Of a DNA stretch of 64,000 nt, positions 36,393-48,500 are shown piece after piece. Each line of letters opens with the position of its first letter. Position 1 is the stretch's first letter. The stretch is from assembly GCF_003073045.1 (NCBI RefSeq), contig NC_037590.1:13788311-13852310 (forward strand), in the 5' to 3' direction. The position numbers were made by a program, and so were the translations under genes. The notes under the pieces were generated by a model that saw only the letters and a program-made list of their open reading frames with translations, searched no databases and was not told where the DNA came from. This DNA is from Pomacea canaliculata (lineage: Eukaryota > Mollusca > Gastropoda > Architaenioglossa > Ampullariidae).

Positions 36393-39300
36393 GGGGTTGG
36401 GGGGAGGAAGTGGTGAGGGTAAAAAAATGTGGCTATGCAAAAAAAGGGTTTCTGTGCGCAGAAACAGTCCTTTATTGTTCACAATCGTTGCAGCCGTTGT
36501 CGCACCAGTTTGTTGTTAACTGTACAGCTGTTGAGATGGGGGAGGGAAAGGTTCAAAATAAGGCGTCCTCTGGATAGCTTGAAGTCAAATACCAGAAGTC
36601 ACACATATTGGTAGAGCTTGTGACCTTTGTCCTCTGTTATCGGGCTAAGCTTCGGCGAGGTCTTTTGCCTCTTAATCCGTCTCTTCTTTATGTGCGTGCG
36701 TGTGTGTGTGTGGTGAGCGAGAGACAAGGGATGGAGTCTGTGCGGCGCCCGCTTGCCGGACTCGCTCAGCGCTGCCATTGAGACAACTGCAGTCAGACAT
36801 CCGCTTCGGGGCGTATTGAACTTGGAGGTCACGACGCACAAGCAAGGCTGTTGTGACGTCACAGCTCGTGCGTGCGGAAGGAGGGAGGATCCGCCCATCG
36901 ACTACGCCCTACTTTGGGCGTGTCTCCTAACGAATATTGGATCTCCCCTCTACCCCCTCCCACCCAATCACTTCTTTAGTTGCCTTAATGGGCATCGAAT
37001 TTAACCGAAATAATTTGATCTTCGTCATTCTTGCTAGTTAGATATTCTCTTTAGTTCAGTGAATAGAACTCATTAAAGAATTAAATGTATGGTGTAGGGG
37101 GTCGTGTTTCTGGGGTTTTTTTTTTAAATTAGTTCCCTAGTGATTCATCAGTAGTTTCTGCAACTATTCCGATTGTTTGATTTTTGAAAACCCCATGTCA
37201 GGAGCTTAGCATAACTATTGTCTGTATGTAATTCAGTTCTTTTGTTATTTATGAAATCCCTTGATCGGCTACATTTTTCCCAAGAACTTTTGTCTTTGTC
37301 ACGATTGCTGTGACAAACCAGTGTTACAGTTTTGTTTACGGTAAGGTGAACCATTCTTTCGTCTTACTTTTTTCAGCACATTGGCCAGTTAAAAGATTTC
37401 TCTGTATAATACATCAGCTGTAACTCCAAGCATAATACATGCGTGTCTTACACTCTGATGCTAAAACTTAATCAGACACTCCAAAATACTTCGGTTTTAG
37501 GTTTACAAGATGTACATGGAAGCATTTAAGATCAACACCTGCAAGTAAATTGGGCTCCGTTTACTGCGTGTGGACTCCATAGTTAACTTTTAAAACAAGC
37601 CAACCCAGTTTTGTAATATTTTAATGATTGTGCCATTTTTCGATCAACCTCGAGCCAGCTACTTTTAACTTAATTTCCTATTTGACTCGGAATCAACCGT
37701 AACCACCCCCTTCCTTTTTAAAAATTATGTTAAGCCTGCGGTGTGAAGGCTTGATACGAGGAAATGTAGTGACACTCCATTTCAAACAAGTCGTTTCTGG
37801 ACTTCCGGATCTCACAAATTAAAAGAAAGACAGGAAGGGAAAGCTGAGAATCTTTGGAAGGCTGACCAAATACTTTCGGTTAGCGTGCTTACATGCCATA
37901 GAAATTGATGTCAAACATATCACTTGGAAATTTGTGTAGATGTTCTTAGAGCAACATCGGTCTAAACCTATACTGATCCATAAGTCGAACCATCTCATTA
38001 TGTACTACACATGGCTTTTAACTGCCAGTGACCGAAAAATGTACTTATTTTTTTCATTCTTGGTCAGGTGCCACAAATGGCACCCCTGTTTGCGTTTTTC
38101 AAATGAAGAATACATTTACACGATTATTAAATAATGTATATGAATGAATCATGTAGTTGAAAAAATAAAGCAAATAACAACACAGACCGCCTGTATAATT
38201 TAACTGACCAAAATTGTCTTTCATCTATTTCCCTCACCCTATCCCCTACTGGATCAAATGAATGTCAGGGGAGGAGACCGCTGCCGACCTGTCTATCTTC
38301 GACGCACGCACTTGTTTGCACCAGAGCTACCTCGGAGGCAGTTCAGCTTCCCTTGGATAGCTCCGGCCCCTAGAGGGAGGAGTCGAGATGCTGCATTGAA
38401 TGAAAATGGCGCGAGCTGAATGGTGACCTCAGACCTCAGACCTCACCCTCGCCCTCCCATTTTAATTTTTTTTTTCTAACTTTGCAAGTGATGAACAGCA
38501 GCTGACGCTTGTGGTTTGTACTTATATACATATACATGTATTGTCGTCCGGGGCTCTGGTGACTGCGAGTTGCGCATCTCTGTGACGCACTGGCGGAAAC
38601 CCAGAGGCGCGGCCGCTTGATGGGCATCGATCGCTTCCGTCGGCTGGCTTCTGTACCCGGCCTACTAGACTAGTCTAACCACCTCGTCCTCCCACCCTTC
38701 CTGTATATACCTGCCTGCTCCTCTGCGTTTCAATCATCTAGTTTGTTTGTGTTCTTCTTTTTCTTCTTCTTCTTCTTGGTTACTGGCGTTTCTACCACGT
38801 CATCCAGCGTTTGTTTCTCTTTTTTCCTCACCCGCTTACAGGTTACCTTACTCATTAGTTTACTATATTGTTGACTACTGTTACTTCATCTTCTTGTTCT
38901 TTGTTCATCATTACTGTCAATCGTCTTCTTTGTCGCCATCCCCTTCTTTTCTCTCCATTCTCTTCTTTGCTGACATGGTGTTAAAACCAAACACAATCAA
39001 TTTGTTTTCCTTTTTTGTTCGTTTGTTATCCTTCTCTCATTCTCTGTAACAACCGTAATATATATATATGCATTGTGTGTAGCAGCACCACCAACAACTG
39101 TGTCCTGTTTGCGACAGTCCAGACTACAAGCGACCACACGTTATCACACGGCCACCGCACTAGAACCTTTGTTTGTGGCCTCATTAGCTGGCGGTTGATG
39201 ACGCGGCCGCCATGGCGGTGTCTCCGGCGAGGGCTGGTAGTGCCATATGTCATCAGCGCTGGATGGCGGTGCCACGCGCACCGCAACTGGAACATCGATA

Positions 39301-42300
39301 CAGCCGGCAACAGTCTGCAACTGACTGCGTATCATCCACTTCCCTCGGCCCCTTTCCATGCCGCCCTCGCTGCTGGAGCCCCGTATCGTAGTGATGGCAT
39401 GGCTGCTGTTGCTATCATTTCCTGGACTCTTGTCCTTGATTATTATTCTGGTCGGCGCAGCATTGTTTAAAAAAAGACCTCAAGAGCTATTCCGTTGGGT
39501 TACGGACCAGACCTGCAAGGACTGATCCAACTTTTTATTTTATTGCACGGGTGGGAAAGTGGTTGATCGTTGTTAAAGTACAGTTTGGCAATATTCTGCT
39601 TCTTCCCTGTAGCTGGATGTATAAGCACGTTACTCACTTAAGTGAGTTACTCACTCCTACTTTGACTGAAGTAGTGCGAGTGCTAATGTCGTGAAATTCA
39701 TCTGTCCTTACTTGACTGCTAATGGTTTTCGGTCCAGCTAATGTGAGACTAGAACAGAAATCTCTCGGGTCCAGCCTTGCTGCTTCTTTACCACGAGACC
39801 TAACTTTTTTTTTTTTTTTGGTCCGCAGCTCTTTTCCACAGACACTAAAAGCTACACAAGAACAATGCAGTGTATTTACTTACCGAGACTAAAATCAATA
39901 AACGCAGAAGCCGAGACTTCTTCTTTGTTTTTATTATTATTAGATAACTCACAGGTAAATAGCTAGATATTACGTGAAGAGTGTTACTCGTTATCATCCT
40001 CTGTCACGAGTAAGAAGTTTTGTGTATGGAAAAGAAACAGCCTCAACACTTTCGATCACGGTATCTTTTGGAGAGGTTGACTACCAGCATCAGGACAAAG
40101 CCACATTCAAAATACTGAAATTCCCTTATTTTTAATGGCATGACATTTGGCACTCACCGTCATACTGAGAAGGTAATGAATAATGGACAACTGATTTCTT
40201 TCCATCCAACAGACGGCATAGACGGACTGCATCACTTGTTAAGAGTGTTTGTTTCTATAAAGGTAAACAACTGTACACGTGTTGTCTGTGCTTCTCGGAT
40301 CAGTCTTCGGTGACTGCTTGCAAGCACATACTCGCGCACGCGCTCTCTCTCTCTCACGAGACATCTCTCTGGACGAAACTGAGTTAAAAGGGACAAGAGG
40401 TGCTCGCCTAAGGGAATCAGCAATGGTACCGTTTTTCGACAGTCAAAGCGCTTGTGTAGTCCACCCGTCCTGTCTCTCCTATCCAGCTTCCACCCTTTTA
40501 TCACCACTCCCACTCCCATCCGGTCTGAACGCCTTAGTAGGGATTAATAGACCCCGAGGCGCACAAGCTCACGGATGATTTAACCTTTAACCTCCAGGGC
40601 CAAGTCGAGACTGGCAATCCACCCTCCACCACATGATTGAGACGCACGCGGAACGTTGTCGCCAGAGACAATTATTTTGTAAAAGAACGAACGAGACAAG
40701 CCCATCATTAGAAGGCGTCACCTTCAGCCAGCGAAGGAGGACGATCCCTCCGACTAATTACACATTACGTCAGCGCACGGCGATGACCGGCTACGGTGTC
40801 AACCCTCTCCACACTCAAAGTTTCACACGCACTGCGAATGTGTCAGGTTCTTAGTTCCCGCCATGTTTTTGTTTCATCCGATCTAGATTTTGTGACTGTC
40901 AAGTCATGGTGCTCAGATGTCTGTGTGTGTAGGGGGGGGGGGATAGGGTGAAGGGGGGCTTTCCCTAAAAATGATTGTTTTTCCCCCATCACTCAAAAAT
41001 TTAAAAAGTTGGCAATCGACTGAATGCTCCGCTTTCAATATGATTTCCCTAGCATGTAACACAAGAGAATGCAGTGTCAAGGGCTGTTGAGGGTTGGCAT
41101 AGTCTATCCAGCAGAACGTTACCTATTTACAATAATACGGTTGTTGTTGTTGCTGTTGTTTTTCTTTGTTCCCGTCTTTCCTTTATCCATAGAATTTTTT
41201 CTTTCCCTAATGTGGACAGTTTACGTGCATGGGATATCAGCAGTTTATAGTGTGTCACTTCCATATTCCATCTCTCCTGATGAAGGAATGAAGGCCGACG
41301 CTGTTGTGCCGTTGCTCCTGCAGGCTTGTGTTCAAACGGCCTGCGTATCGCTTGATAGCACAGGGAGGTCAATCGATCCCGTATCTGCAGCCTTGCAGGC
41401 CGCTGACTTTCACTGGCGGCATACAGTTACTGCCAATACATGCTAGTAACTTGACATACATTCAGTATAACAGCCAGTCCTTCCCCCCGCTCCCAGCCCC
41501 GCGTGGGAGCAGAACAGTGGAGGTATTGGCAGGATGGTAGCTGGGGGAGAAGTAATTGGGCGGTTGGAGCTGTCGTGCTCTTCTGCATCCTTGTGCAGTG
41601 GTCCAGTTGGACAGCACCTTGCCGTCTGCTTGTGCTGACCACTGAAGACCTGGGGTACCCTACCTCTGGTGCCATCGATCCTCGTGCTGACCGTTGCCGC
41701 TGTCTGCTGTTCTGGATCTCGGCCCATGCCACCCGTAGTAGCCCCGCCATTTGCCGCGCGGCGCGTGGGACCTCCGCTAGCGTCAAACTGTCATCTGCCA
41801 CCCAAGATCACTTGCTGCTGGAGTGTCGTCATGCCCGGGTGGGCATGGGATTGTGTCGACATGCACCCTAAACTTTCTGAGCTGACGAGCCAAGTGCACG
41901 CTGAACTGAGAGGATAGTTTCCTGTGAATAGTTCAGCAGCTGTTTTCTATAATGGTTGCCATCCTCTGTAACAGGCATACAAACACCCACCTCCCTTCTT
42001 GCCACGTTTCCCTCCTGTCAGACATTTATTGTTGGATGCTTCGACTCGCGCATTAATACTTCTCACCTGAGCGCGCCTCGAAGAAAGGAGCGGGGAATGA
42101 GCAATCATCCCCTTCACGTATTTGTAATGCACTACAAAAACCAGTCACAGATCTTAACTTCACCTGTGCATCTATAAACGAGGCCATGCACACCATTTTT
42201 TTTTTTTCCTTTCCATGACGTGACAAACCCATAGTTTTCGTGAGCTTTGAGCAGTTAACTGCAATTCTCTTAAACAAGTTTACTGTTACCAGCGCTGTCA

Positions 42301-42317
42301 CGAGCCACTTCGAGCAA

Positions 42318-42385
42318 AAAACCACCACCCACCACCACCACCACCACCACCACCACCACCACCACCACCACCACCACACCACCAC
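42318..42385. repeat. (ACC)n microsatellite
   Basis: About 60 bases of CCACCACCA trinucleotide repeat. Confidence 0.92.
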
Positions 42386-42920
42386 TCCTTCCACGAGAGA
42401 CTGATACGTGAAAGACAGTCCATGAGAGACATTTTCACTTAGCAGCTCGTTTGGCATCTAGGTACCGTTGTAGATATAAATCATTCGCCTGGGTGGACAT
42501 ATAGTAAGCTGGCGTTGCAAATACCTTTCAATCCTCTCGGTGAGAGAGATGCAGCGGGGAGTGCTACCCTCCTTTTTATGCGCTCGGTGTATCCGCAGCT
42601 CAGGTGGGTATGAGGATGGAGTAGAATGAAGTCAGGATCAATGTTGGCGGTAAAAGGCGTGGCAAACCTCAAGGCCACACCTGTTCTGCTCGCGCTTGTG
42701 CAGACTGCTGCCAAGCCCGATTCTTTTTCAAATGACTTCATCCATTTGTTTTTGTTGTTCTTTCGTCTTTCGTTTAATGTTTCCTGCTTTTTATTCTTCG
42801 AAGGTTGATATGTTCATGTGTCTTTTTCGTCTCCATGACTCATTCTTCTGTATATCAGGAAGTGAGAAGAGAGAGAATGAGAGCGGATGTGTGTATGTTT
42901 AAAATTAGTTCTAGGGAAGA

Positions 42921-42928
42921 GTATATGT

Positions 42929-43007
<79 letters not shown>

Positions 43008-43018
43008 ATGTATATGTT
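42921..43018. repeat. (TATATG)n hexanucleotide microsatellite
   Basis: Around 16 tandem copies of a TATATG/GTATAT unit, nearly perfect. It gives long spurious open frames on both strands. Confidence 0.93.
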
Positions 43019-44700
43019 GGAGACCATGTGTGCACGTGTAGAGAGTGTTATTACTATATGCACTAGCGTATGCTTCATAACATAATATAAACACAGCAGC
43101 CTTCGTTGTCAGCAAAACGTAGGTGGGATTTTTTATTTATTTACTTATTTATTTTAGCTTTAAACCGTCTTTGTCACTCATTGTATCTGCGTGTATTTGA
43201 AAGCACTAAATTCATTCAGCTACGCCTCATGTTTAGGCTTCTTTTTCAACTGAGTGTTTCTGCGCTCGTTAACATCCGGTAATTACTGCTAAAACTGATT
43301 TCCGGTAACCAGAACGGATTTCAGAAAAAAACATTTAATATTTAATCATGATTCTTCTCCATCTAATCAGTGTCAATGGCCTATGTACGCAGACACCAAA
43401 CTTCCCTGCAGTTGCAGGCATCCATGTAGTTCAGCACCTTCAGGATCTCATTCTCATTCTGCATCTGCTGAATTCACAGAGATGCTGTTAGCGTTAACCT
43501 GTTCCTGAATCCGCCAGTCAATTATAATTATGCCACTAGAGCTTAAAGGCAATCTGACAGCCCGGAGAATGGGCCTCAAATCACGCGGGTAAATTGGCGA
43601 TGACCAGTCAAGAAGATGCAGAGGGCTGAATGGATGTTGTGTTCCTGCGTCGCCACGAGAGGACGAGCCACAGGAATTGTCAAGTCACCAGGACGAGAGC
43701 CGTCAGATCCTCTCTGGCATAGACAGGGAGGCAGCATCAGACTGCCAGTGTCATTAGGCGGTGTTCTCCCACCCCTCCCCAAAAAATCACTACCACCCCC
43801 GGGATCTCGACGGTCGTGCCATTCGCCATTTTAAGGCGCCCCCCGCCCCCTAGCCCCAACGCTTCCCGATCCGTCTTCATTAATTTTACGTTTCCTGTCG
43901 AGAAGCTTTAAATCTTTTGTCCTTGTCGTAATGACCACAGCTTCCTCACGCCCGCTTTCAGTTTGGAGTAACAGCTGCAATAGAAGAATGGTTGGTAACT
44001 GCTCTTGTTTTGTCGCAGACGAAGTGTCTCTGGGGATGCTACAGTCTGGTGGATGACGTGTATCATGTTTTAAACGATACATCCAAATTTTGTCAAAGAA
44101 TAAATAACAAATCTCTGGATGAATCGCAAGCCTGTCTAAAAAGATGACTGCTAGGTTGGCAGGCCAGAATCATAAGCCAGTCCGAAAGGATGCTGGTGTT
44201 TTTTTATTTGTTTGTTTGGGGATTTTCGGGGGTAGGGCTGGAGCGGGGGTTTTCCCCCTTTTCTCCAGACAAGAGATAGAGACAACATCTGTTGCAGACA
44301 TGGTCTGTCGTGGTCACCCAGCCTGCCACACATAATGAAATAAAACTGGTGTCTGGCATAATGTGAAGAACTGAGTGACTCTGCCCTTGTTACCTGTCTT
44401 TATAAGTTCTTACATTAAATATAGTCTCACATATTTGTCCCAAACTGTCACTTTGAGTGGCTCTAGTCAAAGCACATTTTCTCGCAAGAATTGGATGTAG
44501 TGATCTTGATCTAACACTGTTTCCGGTCATCCCTGGAAGCGACTTGCAGAACCATCTTTCTTTCAGTTTATGAAAACACCCGAGAAGACTTCGGGGGAAG
44601 AAGCTCACCGGTGGTGTGACAGTGTTTAGAAGTTGCGGTTGAACGCTTCCTGTGTCAGGGTTACAGCCACACGGACTTGAGTTGTCGTGCATTCAGTTCT

Positions 44701-45560
44701 GCTGACAAGTGTCTATTGATGCATGGGAAATTCCAAGCCGGTCGTAACAGCCGTTTACGCTTGACACACCTCTGCAGCTAGCTGGGTGAGAATGCGGCAT
44801 TACACAAACAAATAACACCATTCAGCACCTCTGTAGCCTATCGACCAACGTCATAACCGTGCAGTGAGCGGGAAGCGCCACGCCCTCTCTCTGCACTTTG
44901 CCGACCCACCGCAATGGCCTCGCCTGCTTGACCCAAGTCATTTGCATGTAAGGTCGAAGGATCTCTTCTCTCGGGAGAGTCCATTTCGTTATTTTTAAAG
45001 GTCATAAACCTTTCTCTTTGTTTCCACTTCCTCGTTGCGACAGGAAAATAATCGACCTATTTTAAAAAAAATTTTAATATTTGTTTTGTTGAAAATGTAT
45101 TTCTTGGCATAGAAAAGAAAAAGAAATAGCGCTTCAAGAAAATCCATGGGAAAAGAAAAAGGGAGGAGACCGGGCGCGGCATTCCTTTGATATCCCGCAC
45201 TGGGTGGTGTAGCTGTCAATCAAGCACGAGCAAGGACGCACGCTTGCCGACTGCTTACTCAATGCCTTTCGCGGTAAGATATAGTTCCAAAATTTTGTTC
45301 CCATATGTGGCCATCAGCTGTTACTGATGGTGTTGTATTATGTTTGTTTTTGTCTTAAAGATAATATAGTTTATTTTAAGCTGTGCTTATGGTTCTATCC
45401 ATAATACTTTTACTGCGGAGGAATTTCTAAAACAACTGGAAGGTAGGGCCATGCTGCGAAGAGGAGTGCACCGACCATTGTTGTCGACCCACGTTACTCG
45501 TTGTTTGTGTGAAAGAGATGTAACGATTCTAGCTACTGTGGATTGTAAAATTGACTTCAG
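44701..45560 (+). promoter_or_regulatory. Likely promoter and 5' UTR exon of the Sp gene
   Basis: A consensus donor at 45274 (CTTTCGCG|GTAAGAT) could end a non-coding first exon. The matching acceptor (TTGACTTCAG) ends at 45560, immediately before the ATG at 45561, giving a 287-bp 5' UTR intron. The sequence just upstream contains an inverted CCAAT-like box (GCTGTCAATCAAG, near 45213) and moderately GC-rich DNA. The transcription start was not determined. Confidence 0.4.
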
Positions 45561-48500
45561 ATGACTACCAATAATTCTAAGCGATCAAACCAAGAGTATG
45601 TGACTCCAGCGAGCTCAGCACAGGTAAGAGATTATGGTTTAAATCAGCGATTCGGATCTTTCTGGTAGGTTAGCGTCGGTTGGCCGCCATGTTTATTAAC
45701 ACCCCCGTTCTATGACTCCGCCTTTCAGGATGCCCAGCCATCTCCACTGGCGCTGCTGGCCGCCACTTGCAGTAAAATCGGTGCCCCGCCTGAGGAGGGT
45801 CTCGCACAGGCGGGAGGGGGTGCGTCCATGCGCGTGATAGGGGCGGGGCAAGGAGTGGGCCCACCGCTGGAGAGATTGTTGCCCCGGATGGGTTCAGCTT
45901 CCAACAGGAACAATCGTAGACGCCAGCGGAAAGCCCATCACCACAGTGTCAGGCGCAGGCCCTGTGGGAGCCGCCAACATCGCCGGGCAACTCATCCAGC
46001 AAGCAGCCGCCCCACAGCTCGTTGCCACTGCCGGGCCGGGGGGTCAGATCACCTACATGATCCCAGGAACGGTCCCTTCGCACCAAATAGTTACCATTGA
46101 TGGACAAGAAGCCATAGTCATAGCAGGGCCCAGCAATGCCAACCAAGCTGCCTTCATGTCTGGAGGTGGGGGGACCATTGTGACCCCCTCCGGACAGATT
46201 ATACGTACCCATGGCCTAGCCGGTGGTGGTATGATACCCAATATGGGGTTTACAAATATGGGCCCTAATGTGGTCAACATTGGAGGAAATCTTGTCAACC
46301 TGGCAGGAATGCAACAGGCGGTTAGACAAGGAACAGGGATGGTGCAGGGAATGCAAACGTTAGGTGGGATGCAGGTGCAACAGATCCCTAATGTTATCCA
46401 AATCCCAGTGTCCATCAATGGCCAGACTGCCATACAAACAATACAACTGCCTATGCAGGGATTCCCAGGGTTGCATCAGGCTGCACTGGCTAATGGTGGG
46501 TTAGTCTCACTCACTCCATCCAATCAAATGAGCACACAGCCACAGAATGGTACTCCCATGACACAGATGACAAGCACAACCCCCAACACCAACTGCGAAG
46601 ACATGGGGCGAAGCACCCCAAAGTCTGCAGACAAGAACGACAGTGCGAAAAATGTAAACAATTCTGTTGCTAATGCAGCCACCTTGCTGAGTGCACAACA
46701 GGCTCAGAGTCTTCTCTTCAACCAGACTATGGGCAGTGGCACTTTAGCCAATTTGGCCCTTGCTCCCAATCAGGGCATGACTGCGATCATACCAATGAAT
46801 GCTAATGTACTGAACACTGCAAATGGTCAAATGATTATAACATCTCAAGGAAACATAGTTTCCATGCCTTCGATGACCATGAGCTCATTTCCTCAAGCTG
46901 CTGTGTCAACAGCAGCCTCTTCAGCAGTCACAGCCACCACAGCATCCCAGAATTCTGTGATATCCACCGTGTTACCAGGGCAGCCCCATTTACTGGCAAG
47001 CCAGAATCTTCAAGGATCAGTTCTTCCCCAGAACTGGTTGCAAGTAAGGCTGCCTTACTTCTTGTTTCAGTGTATTTTACAGACTATCCATCATCTTGTG
47101 AAAACCATTTTTTTATTACAACATATTGACCCTGCTTGTCAAGTTGTAATGCTACTTTTGATCATACCCCCTTAAAACAATAGTAACCAGGGGCCATAGT
47201 TATGAAGTGAGAGTAAGTTGATTCCCCAGGGCAAGAAAAGGGAACTCAAGGAAAAGCATCTTCTTTTCATAGTTACTATGCCGTGCCAGGCCCAACAAAC
47301 ATGACTTCATCTTTTTTTTACCCTAAGGCTTCATTGCCAATGTTTTTTAACTATGGCCACAGGAGTAAAATATCTCTAGGTTCTGAACACCACTTTATAA
47401 TTTTGGAAACAGCACTTTTCCTTGAGTTCACCCTGTTGCCCCAGAGTAATGACTTACCTTCGCTTTATAACTGCTGCCCCTGGAAGGTTTGGACACCACT
47501 TTAAAACTTAGAACATATTTATTCTTGATTTCCACATGTTGCTGCTGGAGATGACTTACCCTTGCTTTATAACTACTTCTTCTAAATTACAAAGTAGACA
47601 CTAGGTGCAGTTATGTTAAAGCTGCACATTTCGTTCTGTATGTCAGCCATATTCCTGAATTAAAAACCTAAGACAAAAGCCAAAGAAAAACACATTATTA
47701 AGATGGTCTATGATAATCACAGTGACCAACTTTATTAGTCCCAGTGGGTAATTTAAACATGGGAAAGGTGCTCAGTTACTATATATAAAGTTCTAGTAAC
47801 AAAAAAACTTTGTTACTGGTGAAAATATGAACAACTAAAAAAAAAGGGCAAGCATAAATGATATGAGCAATTAAAAAATATGAGCAAATGGAAAAATATG
47901 AGCAAGTGACATCAAGGCCATTCATATGCATAGCTAATAACATCATGCATACACATATATACACATCACTGACAATTCATTTATGATTGATCAGCTGGGC
48001 ACAAATGGTTTCAGGTGCCTTTTGCTTCTACATGCAGGCATGGCATAATATTAGCTTGAGCAGTCAAGTTCTCTTTCAAATTTAGTGAAGTCAAAATATG
48101 TTTCCCCACCATTATGTTTTTTTAATTTGGAGAAGTGCTGTCATCACTTCCTGTCAAAATAACACGTTCAGTAAGAGTTGACAGGATCTGTCTTTAAAAG
48201 CTGGTACTCCTCTTAGTCCTATCTCATGTACATTAAACGCGCACACACACAAAAGCACCAGGACACCAATATAGAGTGAAAGTAATTTTTTCCTTAACAG
48301 AAAATCAAAAGTTTGTTTTGTGGGTGTCTGTTAAGAGTAACTAATAGCTCAAAAAATAACATGTGGCATAAGCATGTGTTTCCTGCTATCCAGAGATTGG
48401 GTCCAAAATACTGTTACTGATTAATGCCAGAGCATCACAGGATCCCAGTTACAAGATAGCAGAATTAGTTACCCCAGTCAGGTATTTTTATTATTGTTGC

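Larger units (their letters stand above)
36393..44700. other. Long intergenic stretch, no supported gene
   Basis: Contains patches of higher GC (about 36730-36900, 38270-38640, 39170-39420, 41480-41880) and simple repeats listed separately. Open frames up to about 150 codons occur (39015-39470, 41069-41446, 41427-41801) but lack recognised domains or consistent splice context. A CRE palindrome TGACGTCA lies at about 36854-36861. Distal promoters or unannotated exons may be hidden here. Confidence 0.35.

Noticed and set aside
39015-39470. 151-codon plus-strand frame
   Set aside because: No domain, low-complexity upstream, and equal-length frames on the other strand; typical of a GC-rich patch.
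41427-41871. Overlapping 120-codon frames, one ending with DHLLLECRHAR
   Set aside because: DHLLLEC recalls a zinc-binding end of some LINE proteins, but the CxxC that should precede it is absent and the rest does not match; it is probably a GC-rich chance frame.
42805-43115. Met/Tyr and Ile/His repeat proteins
   Set aside because: Produced by the (TATATG)n microsatellite.
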